64,000 nucleotides of DNA from Niastella populi. GTDB taxonomy: Bacteria; Bacteroidota; Bacteroidia; Chitinophagales; Chitinophagaceae. Shown here piece after piece: positions 16,830-25,511 of the stretch. The DNA lies in contig NZ_LWBP01000195.1 in assembly GCF_002078015.1 (NCBI RefSeq), forward strand, positions 29,052 to 93,051, written 5' to 3'. How positions within the stretch are numbered: the first letter of the stretch is position 1; the number at the start of each line of letters is the position of its first letter. The notes beneath the pieces are model-generated. The model had not been told where the DNA came from, did no database searches, and saw nothing but the letters and a program-made list of their open reading frames with translations. The position numbers were made by a program, and so were the translations under genes.

Positions 16830-18443
16830 ATGGATTTTAATAATGAAAGATTGCGTGCCGATCTGTTCAGGAGCCGTGTGATTGGCCCCGATAATAATGG
16901 CCTCGCTGAAGAGAAGTTCGAGAAAATGATCTCCGAAGTGGAGGACTACGCCATTTTCCTTCTCGATCCCCAGGGCACCATTCTCTCCTGGAACAAAGGC
17001 GCCGAGAAAATAAAAGGGTACAAAGCGTCGGAGATCATCGGTAAAAGTTATCAGCTTTTTTATCCCGCAACAGACCTCGAGAACAAACTTCCGCACACAT
17101 TACTCGAGGAAGCCCGTAAGAACGGTAAGGTTGTACATGAAGGCTGGCGCGTTAAAAAAGACGGCCACCGCTTCTGGGGCAACATCACCATAACGGCCAT
17201 ACACGATGAGCAGGGAAATGTGACCGGATTTCTGAAAATGACGAAAGACCTTACAGAAAAGAAGCTTGCCGAAGACCGTTACAAAAAGATACTGGAAGAA
17301 TTGCGCAGAAGTGAAGAACGTTATCACAAAATGATAGCGGAAGTGCAGGACTATGCGATCCTGTTGCTGGACCCCCAGGGCTATATACAAAACTGGAATG
17401 CCGGTGCAGAGATCATCAAAGGATATAATGCAGAAGAGATCATCGGCAAAAGCTTTAAATCATTTTATACACCCGGTGATATCCGCGATGGCCTGCCGGA
17501 TAAGTTATTGAAGGCTGCGGAAGAACACGGAAGAGCTTCCAATGAAGGCTGGCGACAAAGAAAAGACGGCACCATTTTCTGGGCCAGTGTTGTTATAACG
17601 GCTTTACACGATGAAAACGGAACGCTGATAGGTTTTTCAAAAGTTACCCGCGACCTCACCGAACGAAAAAAATATGAAGACCGGATTCTCAATAACACAG
17701 TAGAACTGGCCTTTAAAAATCAGGAACTCGAAAACCTGAACGCAGAGCTTTCCTCCTTTGCGTACGTGGTTAGCCACGACCTGAAAGAACCGGTAAGAAA
17801 AATGCGCATTTTCGCCGACCGCCAGATGGAACCCGACCTGTCGATAGAAGAGATGAGAAATTTTTCAAAGAAGATCATGGCATCGGCGGCGCATATGCAG
17901 GCGCTGATGGAATCGGTACTGGTATTTTCCCGCATCTCGAATGAAAATGTTGAACAGGAAACGGTCGATCTGAACGACACCATCCGTTCGGTCATCAGCG
18001 ATCTTGAATTTCCCATTCAGGAATACCAGGCGCGCATTACGTCAAATGAGCTGCCCGCCATCAAAGGCATCCGGTTCCAGCTACACCAGCTCTTCCTTAA
18101 CTTACTCACCAATGCCATCAAATTTTCAAAACCCGGAATAATTCCGGAGATCTCGATCACTTCCCAACCGGCGGCGGCAAACAGCCTGCCTAAAGAACTT
18201 GCCGGTAGAAATCAGGCTTATCACCACATCACCGTTACCGACAATGGCATAGGTTTCGAGCAAAGCCAGCGTGAAAAAATATTCGATGTGTTCAAAAGGC
18301 TGAAACAAAAGAAAGACACTTCAGGTACCGGCATCGGTTTATCCATCGTAAAAAAAGTGGCCATCAATCACTACGGCTATGTCACCGCCGAATCACAACC
18401 CGGGGAGGGCGCCAGTTTCAATGTATTTTTCCCGGCAATTTAA
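16830..18443 (+). CDS. PAS-PAS sensor histidine kinase
   Basis: A 537-residue soluble kinase without membrane segments. Two similar PAS domains (~30-150 and ~165-285) each end in the PAC pattern (GFLKMTKDLTEKK, GFSKVTRDLTERK). They are so alike (EVxDYAIxLLDPQG, GAExIKGY, EIIGKS) that a tandem duplication is likely. A HisKA domain follows with the H-box SHDLKEPVRKMR, then HATPase with N-box LLTNAIKFSK, DNGIGF and GTGIGLSIVKK. The absence of a transmembrane part means an intracellular cue (redox, light or ligand) is sensed. The natural partner is the receiver at 16248-16697. Confidence 0.92.
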   Translation: MDFNNERLRADLFRSRVIGPDNNGLAEEKFEKMISEVEDYAIFLLDPQGTILSWNKGAEKIKGYKASEIIGKSYQLFYPATDLENKLPHTLLEEARKNGKVVHEGWRVKKDGHRFWGNITITAIHDEQGNVTGFLKMTKDLTEKKLAEDRYKKILEELRRSEERYHKMIAEVQDYAILLLDPQGYIQNWNAGAEIIKGYNAEEIIGKSFKSFYTPGDIRDGLPDKLLKAAEEHGRASNEGWRQRKDGTIFWASVVITALHDENGTLIGFSKVTRDLTERKKYEDRILNNTVELAFKNQELENLNAELSSFAYVVSHDLKEPVRKMRIFADRQMEPDLSIEEMRNFSKKIMASAAHMQALMESVLVFSRISNENVEQETVDLNDTIRSVISDLEFPIQEYQARITSNELPAIKGIRFQLHQLFLNLLTNAIKFSKPGIIPEISITSQPAAANSLPKELAGRNQAYHHITVTDNGIGFEQSQREKIFDVFKRLKQKKDTSGTGIGLSIVKKVAINHYGYVTAESQPGEGASFNVFFPAI

Positions 18444-18598
18444 TTTGAAATACAGGCAGATAGTATTCAATTGAATTTCTTCTGAAATTTTTTCTCAATT
18501 TCATTTGGAAGAAATAGTTTGCCTTTATTAATTTAGCCTGCCTTTTTTCATGACGCTTTTATTCTATTAATAAATAACTAAACCTGTTTGTTAATCTT

Positions 18599-19462
18599 AT
18601 GCTAGCGCTACATCGTCAACCACGGCGGAACAAAGGCCGTGGCCTTTACCCCAGTCTGTTTGTAGTTTTTCTTTCAGCCCTTTCCTTACTATCCCATGCT
18701 GCACCGGGAAAATCGGGCCCTGACAAAAACTCAAGTTTCACCACCCGCCTCATGAACCTCGAGGCTACGGCAAAAGAAACATTCCGTTTCAATGCTTCCC
18801 TTCACAATGGCGCCAACCGGCCGGTCATTTATGAATTACAGGCCAAAGTACCACCCGGCTGGAACAGCAGTTTTCGCGTTGACGGTATGCTGGTTACGTC
18901 CTTCAAGCTCGATTCGAACAGAACGCAGGACATTAGTATTGAATTAACGCCTTCCCCTACGGTAAAACCGGGCAAATATGCCATTCCGGTGGCAGCCGTA
19001 GCTGAACAGGGCTCCATTGAACTGAACCTGGAAGCGGTTGTAAAAGGCTCTTATGGGATCGAGCTTACGACACCAACAGGCCTGCTTAGCGGGGAGGTCA
19101 CCGAAGGCAGCCGCAAACCTATTTACCTCTCGCTGAAAAATGACGGTACATTGCCGCTCGACAACCTCGAACTTTCGGCACAAACCCCCACCAAATGGAA
19201 TGTAACATTTGAACCTGCGAAAATCGACAGGCTCGATCCGGGCAGCTCTGTGAACGTGATTGCCAACCTGAATGTGCCCGAAAAAACCATAGCCGGCGAT
19301 TACCTTACCACTTTCACGGTCAAAAACAACAATGCTACCGCCGAATCATCGCACCGGTTAACCGTAACAACCGGCTGGCTGGCAGGATGGCTGGGTGTAA
19401 CCGTTATCCTTGCCGCCATCGGTATGGTTTATTTCCTTATTAAAAAATATGGTAGAAGATAA
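18599..19462 (+). CDS. NEW3-domain exported protein with C-terminal membrane anchor
   Basis: A 287-residue protein with an N-terminal signal segment (LYPSLFVVFLSALSLLSHA), two Ig-like NEW3 (alpha-galactosidase NEW3, NPCBM-associated) repeats at about 45-150 and 155-260 (PPGWNSSFR..., TPTKWNVTFEP...GDYLTTFTVKNN), and one transmembrane helix near the end (GWLGVTVILAAIGMVYFLIKK). It is the first gene of an operon with the ABC ATPase (13-base gap) and the permease. NEW3 proteins often accompany ABC-2 transporters; the domain would sit outside the membrane as an accessory part of the transporter. The transported substrate is not known. Confidence 0.85.
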   Translation: MLALHRQPRRNKGRGLYPSLFVVFLSALSLLSHAAPGKSGPDKNSSFTTRLMNLEATAKETFRFNASLHNGANRPVIYELQAKVPPGWNSSFRVDGMLVTSFKLDSNRTQDISIELTPSPTVKPGKYAIPVAAVAEQGSIELNLEAVVKGSYGIELTTPTGLLSGEVTEGSRKPIYLSLKNDGTLPLDNLELSAQTPTKWNVTFEPAKIDRLDPGSSVNVIANLNVPEKTIAGDYLTTFTVKNNNATAESSHRLTVTTGWLAGWLGVTVILAAIGMVYFLIKKYGRR

Positions 19463-19474
19463 GAATATATCGGT

Positions 19475-20491
19475 ATGGAAAATCCTGTCATTGAATTAAT
19501 AGGGTTGACCAAATTGTATGGTTCTTTAAAGGCGGTAGACAACCTCGATCTTTCGATTGGCAGGGGCGAGATCTATGGCCTGCTGGGACCAAACGGCGCC
19601 GGCAAAACAACCACCATCCTGATGATGCTTGGGCTTACAGAGCCATCTGCCGGTTCTGTTACAGTTTGTGGTTTCAACGCAACCAGCAACCCCGTAGCGG
19701 TTAAACGCAAGGTCGGCTACATGCCCGATAACATGGGTTTTTATGACGGCCTGAATGCGCTCGACAATCTTGTGTACATTGCGCGACTGAATGGCATTCC
19801 CGAATCAAAAGTGCGTGACCGCGCCAGGGAATTGATGGAAATGGTAGGCCTTGAAAATGCCATGCACAAAAAAGCAGGCACCTATTCCCGTGGTATGAAG
19901 CAACGGCTGGGCCTTGCTGAAGTGCTTATAAAACAACCCGAGGTTATTATACTTGATGAACCTACGAATGGCATCGACCCCGGCGGCGTAAAAGAGTTCC
20001 TTACACTCATCAGGCAGCTGAGCCGGCAACAGCACATCACCGTTCTGTTGTCATCGCACCACCTGAACCAGGTACAACAGGTTTGCGACCGGGTAGGCAT
20101 TTTTGTGGAAGGCAGGCTGCTTGCCAATGATCATATTTCCAGGTTATCAACCGAAGTAGCATCCCGTGAATCGCAGGTAGTGACCGTATCATTTGGCGGC
20201 GCCCCCCAGCTTTCAGAAGTTCATACACAGGCATTGATGAATACGGAAGGCGTTAAAGCGGTGGAGCTATCCGGTAACAGTATCGAAATAACCGGCGCTC
20301 CCGGCCTCACTCCGTCCTATGTACGCTTTTTTGTTGCACATGGGTTCGATATAACCGGCGTACATCAGAAAGAGTACAACCTCGAAGATGTATATCAACG
20401 ATATTTTGAAAACATTTCAACTGAAAAAGAAACCAATGGAAAATCCGGCAATATATTTCAAAGGTCTTTTTTCAAGGGTATTAAGAACTAG
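19475..20491 (+). CDS. ABC-2 type transporter, ATP-binding protein
   Basis: A 338-residue ABC ATPase. Walker A is GPNGAGKTT, the signature is YSRGMKQRLGLAEVL, Walker B is VIILDEPTNGIDP and the switch region is LLSSHHLNQVQQ. A C-terminal regulatory extension (~220-338) is typical of the exporters that work with ABC-2 permeases. It starts 13 bases after the NEW3 gene, and its 3' end overlaps the start of the permease gene by 56 bases, which indicates translational coupling. It powers the export or membrane process served by the operon. Confidence 0.93.
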   Translation: MENPVIELIGLTKLYGSLKAVDNLDLSIGRGEIYGLLGPNGAGKTTTILMMLGLTEPSAGSVTVCGFNATSNPVAVKRKVGYMPDNMGFYDGLNALDNLVYIARLNGIPESKVRDRARELMEMVGLENAMHKKAGTYSRGMKQRLGLAEVLIKQPEVIILDEPTNGIDPGGVKEFLTLIRQLSRQQHITVLLSSHHLNQVQQVCDRVGIFVEGRLLANDHISRLSTEVASRESQVVTVSFGGAPQLSEVHTQALMNTEGVKAVELSGNSIEITGAPGLTPSYVRFFVAHGFDITGVHQKEYNLEDVYQRYFENISTEKETNGKSGNIFQRSFFKGIKN

Positions 20492-21479
20492 CGAACCGGT
20501 GGCTGCCGGTGTTCATGAAAAAACAGTTCACTACAGCAAACCGGCTTCGCCCTTTGCCATAATTGTAAAAAAAGAAATTGGCGACCTGGTACGCAGCTGG
20601 CGTTTTATTGTGCTGTTGGCGTTGATAGCGCTCACATTCCTGGCATCCATCTATGTATCGCTGACCAACATAAAACCAGGGGCAGAACCCGAACGTTTCC
20701 TGTTGTATTTAAAAATACTCACGACAACAGACGGCTCCCTCCCCTCGTTCCATATCTTTATGAGCTTTCTGGGCGCCATTTTAGGGATCGGCCTGGGATT
20801 CGATGCGGTAAACAGCGAGCAACAGAACGGAACATTGATCAGGTTGCTGGCGCAGCCCATCTACCGCGACAATTTCCTGCTGGCGAAATTTATTAGTCCG
20901 CTCATTGTCATTACCACTTTATTTCTTTCCCTGGGCCTGCTAATGATCGGGGGTGGTTTACTTATTACCGGCGTTATGATCGAACTGGTGGAGATCCTGC
21001 GCATTATTTCGTTCATCCTGCTGACAGTGTTGTATGTAGCGTTCTGGTTAAGCCTGTCGATAATGCTTTCAGTAAAATTCAAACAGGCCACCACTTCGGC
21101 ACTTACCGCCATTGGTATCTGGCTTTTCTTTACCATCTTCTACAAGATCGTGGTCAATATGATCGTAAAGGCTTTCCTGCCCGACCCGGCATTTCTTTTG
21201 CAGGAAGACATCCTGTATTATAACAACCTGATCCTCGATCTGCTCAGGGTTTCGCCGGGACAGTTGTATGCAGACGCCACCACCGTTTTACTGATGCCGG
21301 CAGTACGAAGCCTTGGTCCGCTTACGATGGAACAAATGGCAGGCGCTATTCCAACGCCGTTGTCTTTCAGGGAAAGCGTGTTGATCGTATGGCCGCAATT
21401 ATCGGGTTTGTTCGCAGCAACCACTGTGTGTTTTGCCCTTTCGTATTACTGGTTTATGAGAAGAGAGATCAGGTCATAG
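20436..21479 (+). CDS. ABC-2 type transporter, permease protein
   Basis: A 347-residue membrane protein with an N-terminal cytosolic stretch and six or so transmembrane helices (IVLLALIALTFLASIYV, FLGAILGIGLGFDAV, PLIVITTLFLSLGLLMIGGGLLI, IISFILLTVLYVAFWLSL, LTAIGIWLFFTIFYKIVV and LSGLFAATTVCFALSYYWF). The Asp/Asn/Ser pattern FDAVNSEQQNGTLIRLLAQPIYR is typical of ABC-2 permeases. The start at 20436 (MENPAIYFKG) lies inside the ATPase gene; an ATG at 20388 is possible but gives an unusual leader. It forms the channel of the NEW3-ABC system. Confidence 0.88.
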   Translation: MENPAIYFKGLFSRVLRTSEPVAAGVHEKTVHYSKPASPFAIIVKKEIGDLVRSWRFIVLLALIALTFLASIYVSLTNIKPGAEPERFLLYLKILTTTDGSLPSFHIFMSFLGAILGIGLGFDAVNSEQQNGTLIRLLAQPIYRDNFLLAKFISPLIVITTLFLSLGLLMIGGGLLITGVMIELVEILRIISFILLTVLYVAFWLSLSIMLSVKFKQATTSALTAIGIWLFFTIFYKIVVNMIVKAFLPDPAFLLQEDILYYNNLILDLLRVSPGQLYADATTVLLMPAVRSLGPLTMEQMAGAIPTPLSFRESVLIVWPQLSGLFAATTVCFALSYYWFMRREIRS

Positions 21480-21497
21480 CAAAAACTGAACAACACC

Positions 21498-21803
21498 ATG
21501 CAAACAAAATTCTATATTATTTGCCACCTTACAACGCCGGCGGGCCCCGAGGCATACGGCCGTTTTGAAATAGGCAATGACCGCGTGGCCGCGTATCAGC
21601 TTTTCGAGCGGCTGAAAGGCGATAAGGAAGTGAATGAGCGGAATATGTTATGTATGGAGTTGATGGAAACTGAAAATGAGCTACCGGTAAATATCAATAT
21701 GCTTAGCTGCACGCTCGACCAGTTAACGGAGAACTGCCGTATAATAACTAAAGAAGTATTTAACCATCGCAACCTGAGCGGGGAGAGTTCAATTGGCAAT
21801 TAG
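21498..21803 (+). CDS. Small conserved-looking protein, function unknown
   Basis: A 101-residue soluble protein that starts 18 bases after the permease stop, so it is probably the last gene of the NEW3-ABC operon. It has no signal peptide or membrane segment. It is rich in Glu, Asn and Met, with two paired cysteines (YIICHL, MLSCTLDQLTENC). I recognise no family. Its codon use is like that of its neighbours and the frame is well filled, so it is likely real. A role in the transporter's control or chaperoning is only suggested by position. Confidence 0.6.
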   Translation: MQTKFYIICHLTTPAGPEAYGRFEIGNDRVAAYQLFERLKGDKEVNERNMLCMELMETENELPVNINMLSCTLDQLTENCRIITKEVFNHRNLSGESSIGN

Positions 21804-21855
21804 CAATATCCAGGGGTTTATAGTTTATGGTTTATAGTTTATTGTTACTGCCGCG
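21804..21855. repeat. TTATAGTTTA-type simple repeat
   Basis: A run of GGTTTATAGTTTATGGTTTATAG just after the 101-residue gene, related in style to the GTTCATAGTTC runs at 14993 and 41925. It marks a low-complexity gap before the pseudogene. Confidence 0.5.
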
Positions 21856-21984
21856 CTTGATGATCTCTGATAAAATGCTATCTCGCTAAGCAAGCATTAT
21901 TTAATAGTTTGGTAAGGTATTCCCGGCAACTGCCTGCAGGCGGGTATTCCGCGATTCGCGAACCCTTGCCTATTGCCTATTGCC

Positions 21985-22375
21985 TTACCTGTTCAGCAAC
22001 ATCTTTACATAAAACGAAGGCTGCGCTAGCTTTTTGCGAAGATCAATTTCGTAGAACATGCACGACATCAGTTCGCGCAGTTGGCTGTTTTCATAAGAAA
22101 ATTGAACAGCCATGTTTTGTTTGCCAGCCGTTGCAGCCGGTGCTTAAACGCAGTTCAGGGCCAAGTACGCGGTATACTTCATCGTCATATGCTTTCATGG
22201 CGGCAGCAGAAAAATCATTTGTCTTCAAACTCGCAGCGGCCTGTTGCGCCGCAATACGGCCCGAATACAGGGCATTGCCAATACCTTCACCGGTAAACGG
22301 ATCTATTAAATAGGCCGCATCGCCTGTAAGCATATACCGTTCGCCGGAGATCGTTCGCCGTGACCGGCGCGAAAG
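21985..22375 (-). pseudogene. Remnant of a geranylgeranyl-reductase-like FAD oxidoreductase
   Basis: On the minus strand the family C-terminal half is recognisable: GSRRTISGERYMLTGDAAYLIDPFTGEGIGNALYSGRIAA, then GPELRLST. The frame then shifts to LQRLANKTWLFNFLMK, and shifts again to ENSQLRELMSCMFYEIDL and KMLLNR before the stop at 21985. The N-terminal FAD-binding half (roughly the first 280 residues of the usual ~400) is absent. At least two frame breaks and a large 5' deletion make this a dead gene. Intact relatives reduce isoprenoid chains or act on related lipids. An 80-residue frame at 22091-22333 is only a piece of it. Confidence 0.85.
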
Positions 22376-22419
22376 ATAAGTATTTTAAATTTACCTTACT
22401 CACAATAGTAAGGAATCCA

Positions 22420-24192
22420 CTAATGCTTACTTACCGTTTCCTCCTGGTGCTTCCATAACTCCTGGAACACAGCGCTATGCTCACGCAGGAACGCAAACGT
22501 TCCTTCTGCCGCAACCCTGCCCTGTTTCAGCACATACACATAATCGAACTGATACAATAAATGCAAACGGTGCATCGATGAAATGATGGCTTTATTTTTA
22601 AACGCCGTGAACATTTTCTGATAGATCATGGCTTCCGTTTTGGGATCAACACTGCTTGTTGGTTCATCGAGCAATACCAGTTCGCTTTCCCGCGCCGCCA
22701 AAATGCCACGGGCAAGGGCAAGCCGTTGTTTTTGTCCGCCCGAGAGGTTAACCCCTTTTTCCCTGATATCCGACTCAAGGCCTTTGGGTAGTTGCCGTAT
22801 CACATCGGTGAAGTGCGCGCTTTCACTAACACTCATAATGTCGTCGTCGGCAAATGGAAGACCAAGTGTAATATTATAAGCAATGGTGTTCTCGAAGATC
22901 TCCGGCTCCTGCGGAAATAAAGTAACGGTTTCATTGATGGTGGCCAATGGGTAAGGCTTGCCATCAACCGTTAACTGCATCCCTTCTTCAGGATTGTATA
23001 AACCTCTTAATAACGCCAGCAGGGTGCTTTTACCACTGCCGCTCTCGCCTATCAACGCTATTCGCTTTCCTTTGCCAATAGTAATATTAAGGTTATGTAA
23101 ACTCTGCGGCGCATGTTGGCTATCGTATTGGGTACGGTGTGAGAAGTGCAGATTTTTGATCTCGATGGTTTGCCAGCTATCGGGCAGATCGGTCATTTGA
23201 TCGGGCCGGTGCTGTTCATCATATGTTTTCTCAATATTACGGGCCGTTTCCACATGCGTATTGTATTGCACTATTTCGGTGTACTGCCAGGCCACATCAT
23301 GAAACACGGTGGTGAACTGGTTTACAAAACCAAGCAGGGTCACCAGTCCGGCCACGGGGAACATGGCACCTGTTTCCCAGTTCTGCCATACAAAACCAGC
23401 AGCAATCACTACATAAATAAGCGACACCATCATATCGGCCACAAACCATTTCCATTCATTGATGGCGGCGTTCTTTCTGAACGGTCTGGCTATAAGCTGG
23501 ATCTTGCTCAGCAAACCGCTTTCCATACTTTTCTCAAGCCTAAGCGTAATGACCGTCATGATATTGGAGATGCTGTCGAAAAGCGTGGAAGAAACAACGT
23601 GCTCGCGTTCGTTCACTTCATCGAGCGTTTTTATAAAGGGTTTGTCGAATTTCATGATGATCCAGATGGTGCAGATACCGAGCAGAATGCCAATGCCGCC
23701 AAACACCGGCGAAAAATACAACATGGCGGCCACAGAGAACACCAGCTTGGCCAGGGCATGGATATACATAAACCCTTTGTCGAAAAATTCTTTCAACGCT
23801 TCATACGCCTTCCTGATGCGGTTAATGGTAGACCCGCTGTGATGGTCCTGGTGCCATTTTACAGGCAAATGCAGGGCCTGGTGATACCGTTCCATCAGGA
23901 AGTTGCGGCTTAGGTTAAAGGCGAGGTTGCGCTCCATAATGCGGGCCGGACCGTGAAAGCTCCATTCAACGAGTTTCATTGTAAAATACAGAACGGCGTA
24001 GATCATTGCATAATAGAAAACCTGTTTCGTATCCTGTTGTATTTTACCTATGAACCAGCCAAACAGAATGGGGTTCAGTGAATAGATCACGTTGGCGATA
24101 ATAAACAATGAATAGATCAGTACATACTTCTTTCTTTCCTGGCGCGCATAATGCCAGGCGGTTCGTAATAATGAGATGTATGGATTGGGCAT
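22420..24192 (-). CDS. ABC transporter, fused permease and ATPase
   Basis: A 590-residue half-transporter. Residues ~1-320 hold five to six transmembrane helices (YVLIYSLFIIANVIYSLNPILFGWFIG, VFYYAMIYAVLYF, VFGGIGILLGICTIWII, WKWFVADMMVSLIYVVIAAGFVW). Residues ~345-590 are the ATPase: Walker A GESGSGKST, signature LSGGQKQRLALARG, Walker B LVLLDEPTSSVDP, H-loop SSMHR. Members work as dimers and export lipids, drugs or peptides. The start at 24192 is chosen because a perfect -7 box (24201-24208) lies between it and the other ATG at 24216. No partner transporter is adjacent, so it may be a homodimer. Confidence 0.92.
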   Translation of the reverse strand: MPNPYISLLRTAWHYARQERKKYVLIYSLFIIANVIYSLNPILFGWFIGKIQQDTKQVFYYAMIYAVLYFTMKLVEWSFHGPARIMERNLAFNLSRNFLMERYHQALHLPVKWHQDHHSGSTINRIRKAYEALKEFFDKGFMYIHALAKLVFSVAAMLYFSPVFGGIGILLGICTIWIIMKFDKPFIKTLDEVNEREHVVSSTLFDSISNIMTVITLRLEKSMESGLLSKIQLIARPFRKNAAINEWKWFVADMMVSLIYVVIAAGFVWQNWETGAMFPVAGLVTLLGFVNQFTTVFHDVAWQYTEIVQYNTHVETARNIEKTYDEQHRPDQMTDLPDSWQTIEIKNLHFSHRTQYDSQHAPQSLHNLNITIGKGKRIALIGESGSGKSTLLALLRGLYNPEEGMQLTVDGKPYPLATINETVTLFPQEPEIFENTIAYNITLGLPFADDDIMSVSESAHFTDVIRQLPKGLESDIREKGVNLSGGQKQRLALARGILAARESELVLLDEPTSSVDPKTEAMIYQKMFTAFKNKAIISSMHRLHLLYQFDYVYVLKQGRVAAEGTFAFLREHSAVFQELWKHQEETVSKH

Positions 24193-24200
24193 ATGAGACG

Positions 24201-24208
24201 CAAAGGTA
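24201..24208 (-). promoter_or_regulatory. -7 box (TACCTTTG) of the ABC transporter gene
   Basis: An exact TAnnTTTG match on the minus strand with only 8 bases between it and the ATG at 24192. The transcript would start at or very near the initiation codon, so the mRNA may be almost leaderless. Confidence 0.5.
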
Positions 24209-24269
24209 GTTCTCATTCCTAATTATTTATATCTCATTTCCCGCCTCGCTGCCTTTTGCCTTTCTGCCT

Positions 24270-24303
24270 TTAACAAAAAAGGCCGCTCCACAACGGAACG
24301 GCC
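24270..24303 (-). terminator. Terminator of the sigma-SusCD-TlpA operon
   Basis: A hairpin GGCCGTTCC gttg TGGAGCGGCC followed, on the minus strand, by a run of T. It lies about 25 bases after the TlpA-like gene stop. Confidence 0.8.
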
Positions 24304-24324
24304 TCTTAACATGAATAAATGATC

Positions 24325-25500
24325 TTACCTGATCTTCGCTTTGATCTCTTCCAGCGAAACGTTTTCGGCTACTACTTTCCCTTCCCCAGTGAGCAGGAAC
24401 ATGGCGGGGATCGCTTTTACATTATAGGCATCTGCCAAACCGGCACGGTCGAGGAAACTATGCCAGGGAAATGCTTCCTGCGTATTGGCTTTTATCCAGT
24501 CGGCTTCTTTTTTGTCGGTGGAAACGCTGATAATCTCCACGCCCCTGTCACTCATTTCCTGGTAAAACTGTTTCAGGGCAGGTATGGCCTTACGGCAGGG
24601 CCCGCACCAGGAAGCCCAGAAATCGATCACCACGTATTTCTTTCCTTTGGCCAGGTTCGCAAATGATACCGGCTTTTGCAATGAATCTACAAACGCCAGC
24701 GAGGGCGCTTTCATACCCACATAACTTTTGGGGTACAGGTCGGCCTGAACTATTTTCCCATAATAACTTTCCTTCGCTTCCCTGGAGAACTGTTCAAACA
24801 GTGTTTTGTCTTTTGGCGTAAAATAGCTCAACTGGTCAAGCATCAGGAAGGGCCCCCACCAGCTGTCTTTGTGGGCGAGGATCAATCCCTTTATAGAATC
24901 TTCAACCCTTGTAAAGAACTCCTTTTCTTCCTTTGCAAATTTCTTATATGCATCAGATGCTATCAGTTGCTTTGCCAAAACCGAGTCTTTCTTTTCATTT
25001 GCCGATTTCAATTGGTCAAGTACCTCTTTATTATTAATATGGTAAGCATCATACAATACGCCTAACCGTTCACGCAGGGAGGTCTTGCGCAAAAATTCAT
25101 CATGCGCTTTGCTGCCGGTAACTTTCAGGTCGGTGAACTGATGCGCGCTCTCGCCTCTCACTTCCTTCTCTTCCACTTTACCGGTTACATGAATTTTTGC
25201 ATTTTCTACCATTACCCGAAATCCGCTGTAAGTTTCACCAGCCAGCTTTACGAAAAAAATGCGCGGACCGCTTACGCTGCCGGTGAAAACGAACTTACCA
25301 TTTTTCACAACTGCTTCAGCTACGGGCTTTTCATTCTTATGTGTTCCTGTTGGCACCAGTTCCATTTTGGTACCGTCTGCCAGCGCTGCGAATTCACCGG
25401 TGAGCGTATACTTTGGCGCCCGCTGAAACGCGTACAGCGATCCGGTTATCGCCAGTGCGGCGATGGCATACAATGTTTTCCTAATTAAGGTTTGCCTCAT
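24325..25500 (-). CDS. TlpA-like thioredoxin-fold lipid/periplasmic oxidoreductase (DUF4369 N-terminus)
   Basis: A 391-residue exported protein with an N-terminal signal/membrane segment (LYAIAALAITGSLYAF). A DUF4369-like beta domain (~25-140) and a helical middle part precede a TlpA/AhpC-TSA thioredoxin domain (~250-391) with the active site WASWCGPCRKA. It should keep disulfides reduced or accept electrons in the periplasm. An upstream ATG at 25587 overlaps the SusD gene; 25500 (MRQTLIRKT) gives a proper signal peptide. It is the last gene of the sigma/FecR/SusC/SusD operon, as TlpA-like genes often are in Chitinophagaceae nutrient loci. Confidence 0.88.
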   Translation of the reverse strand: MRQTLIRKTLYAIAALAITGSLYAFQRAPKYTLTGEFAALADGTKMELVPTGTHKNEKPVAEAVVKNGKFVFTGSVSGPRIFFVKLAGETYSGFRVMVENAKIHVTGKVEEKEVRGESAHQFTDLKVTGSKAHDEFLRKTSLRERLGVLYDAYHINNKEVLDQLKSANEKKDSVLAKQLIASDAYKKFAKEEKEFFTRVEDSIKGLILAHKDSWWGPFLMLDQLSYFTPKDKTLFEQFSREAKESYYGKIVQADLYPKSYVGMKAPSLAFVDSLQKPVSFANLAKGKKYVVIDFWASWCGPCRKAIPALKQFYQEMSDRGVEIISVSTDKKEADWIKANTQEAFPWHSFLDRAGLADAYNVKAIPAMFLLTGEGKVVAENVSLEEIKAKIR

Positions 25501-25511
25501 CGATACCTGTT

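Noticed and set aside
22091..22333. An 80-residue protein with MLTGDAAYLIDPF
   Set aside because: It is the middle of a broken FAD-reductase gene: its family continues in other frames downstream and its N-terminal half is missing.
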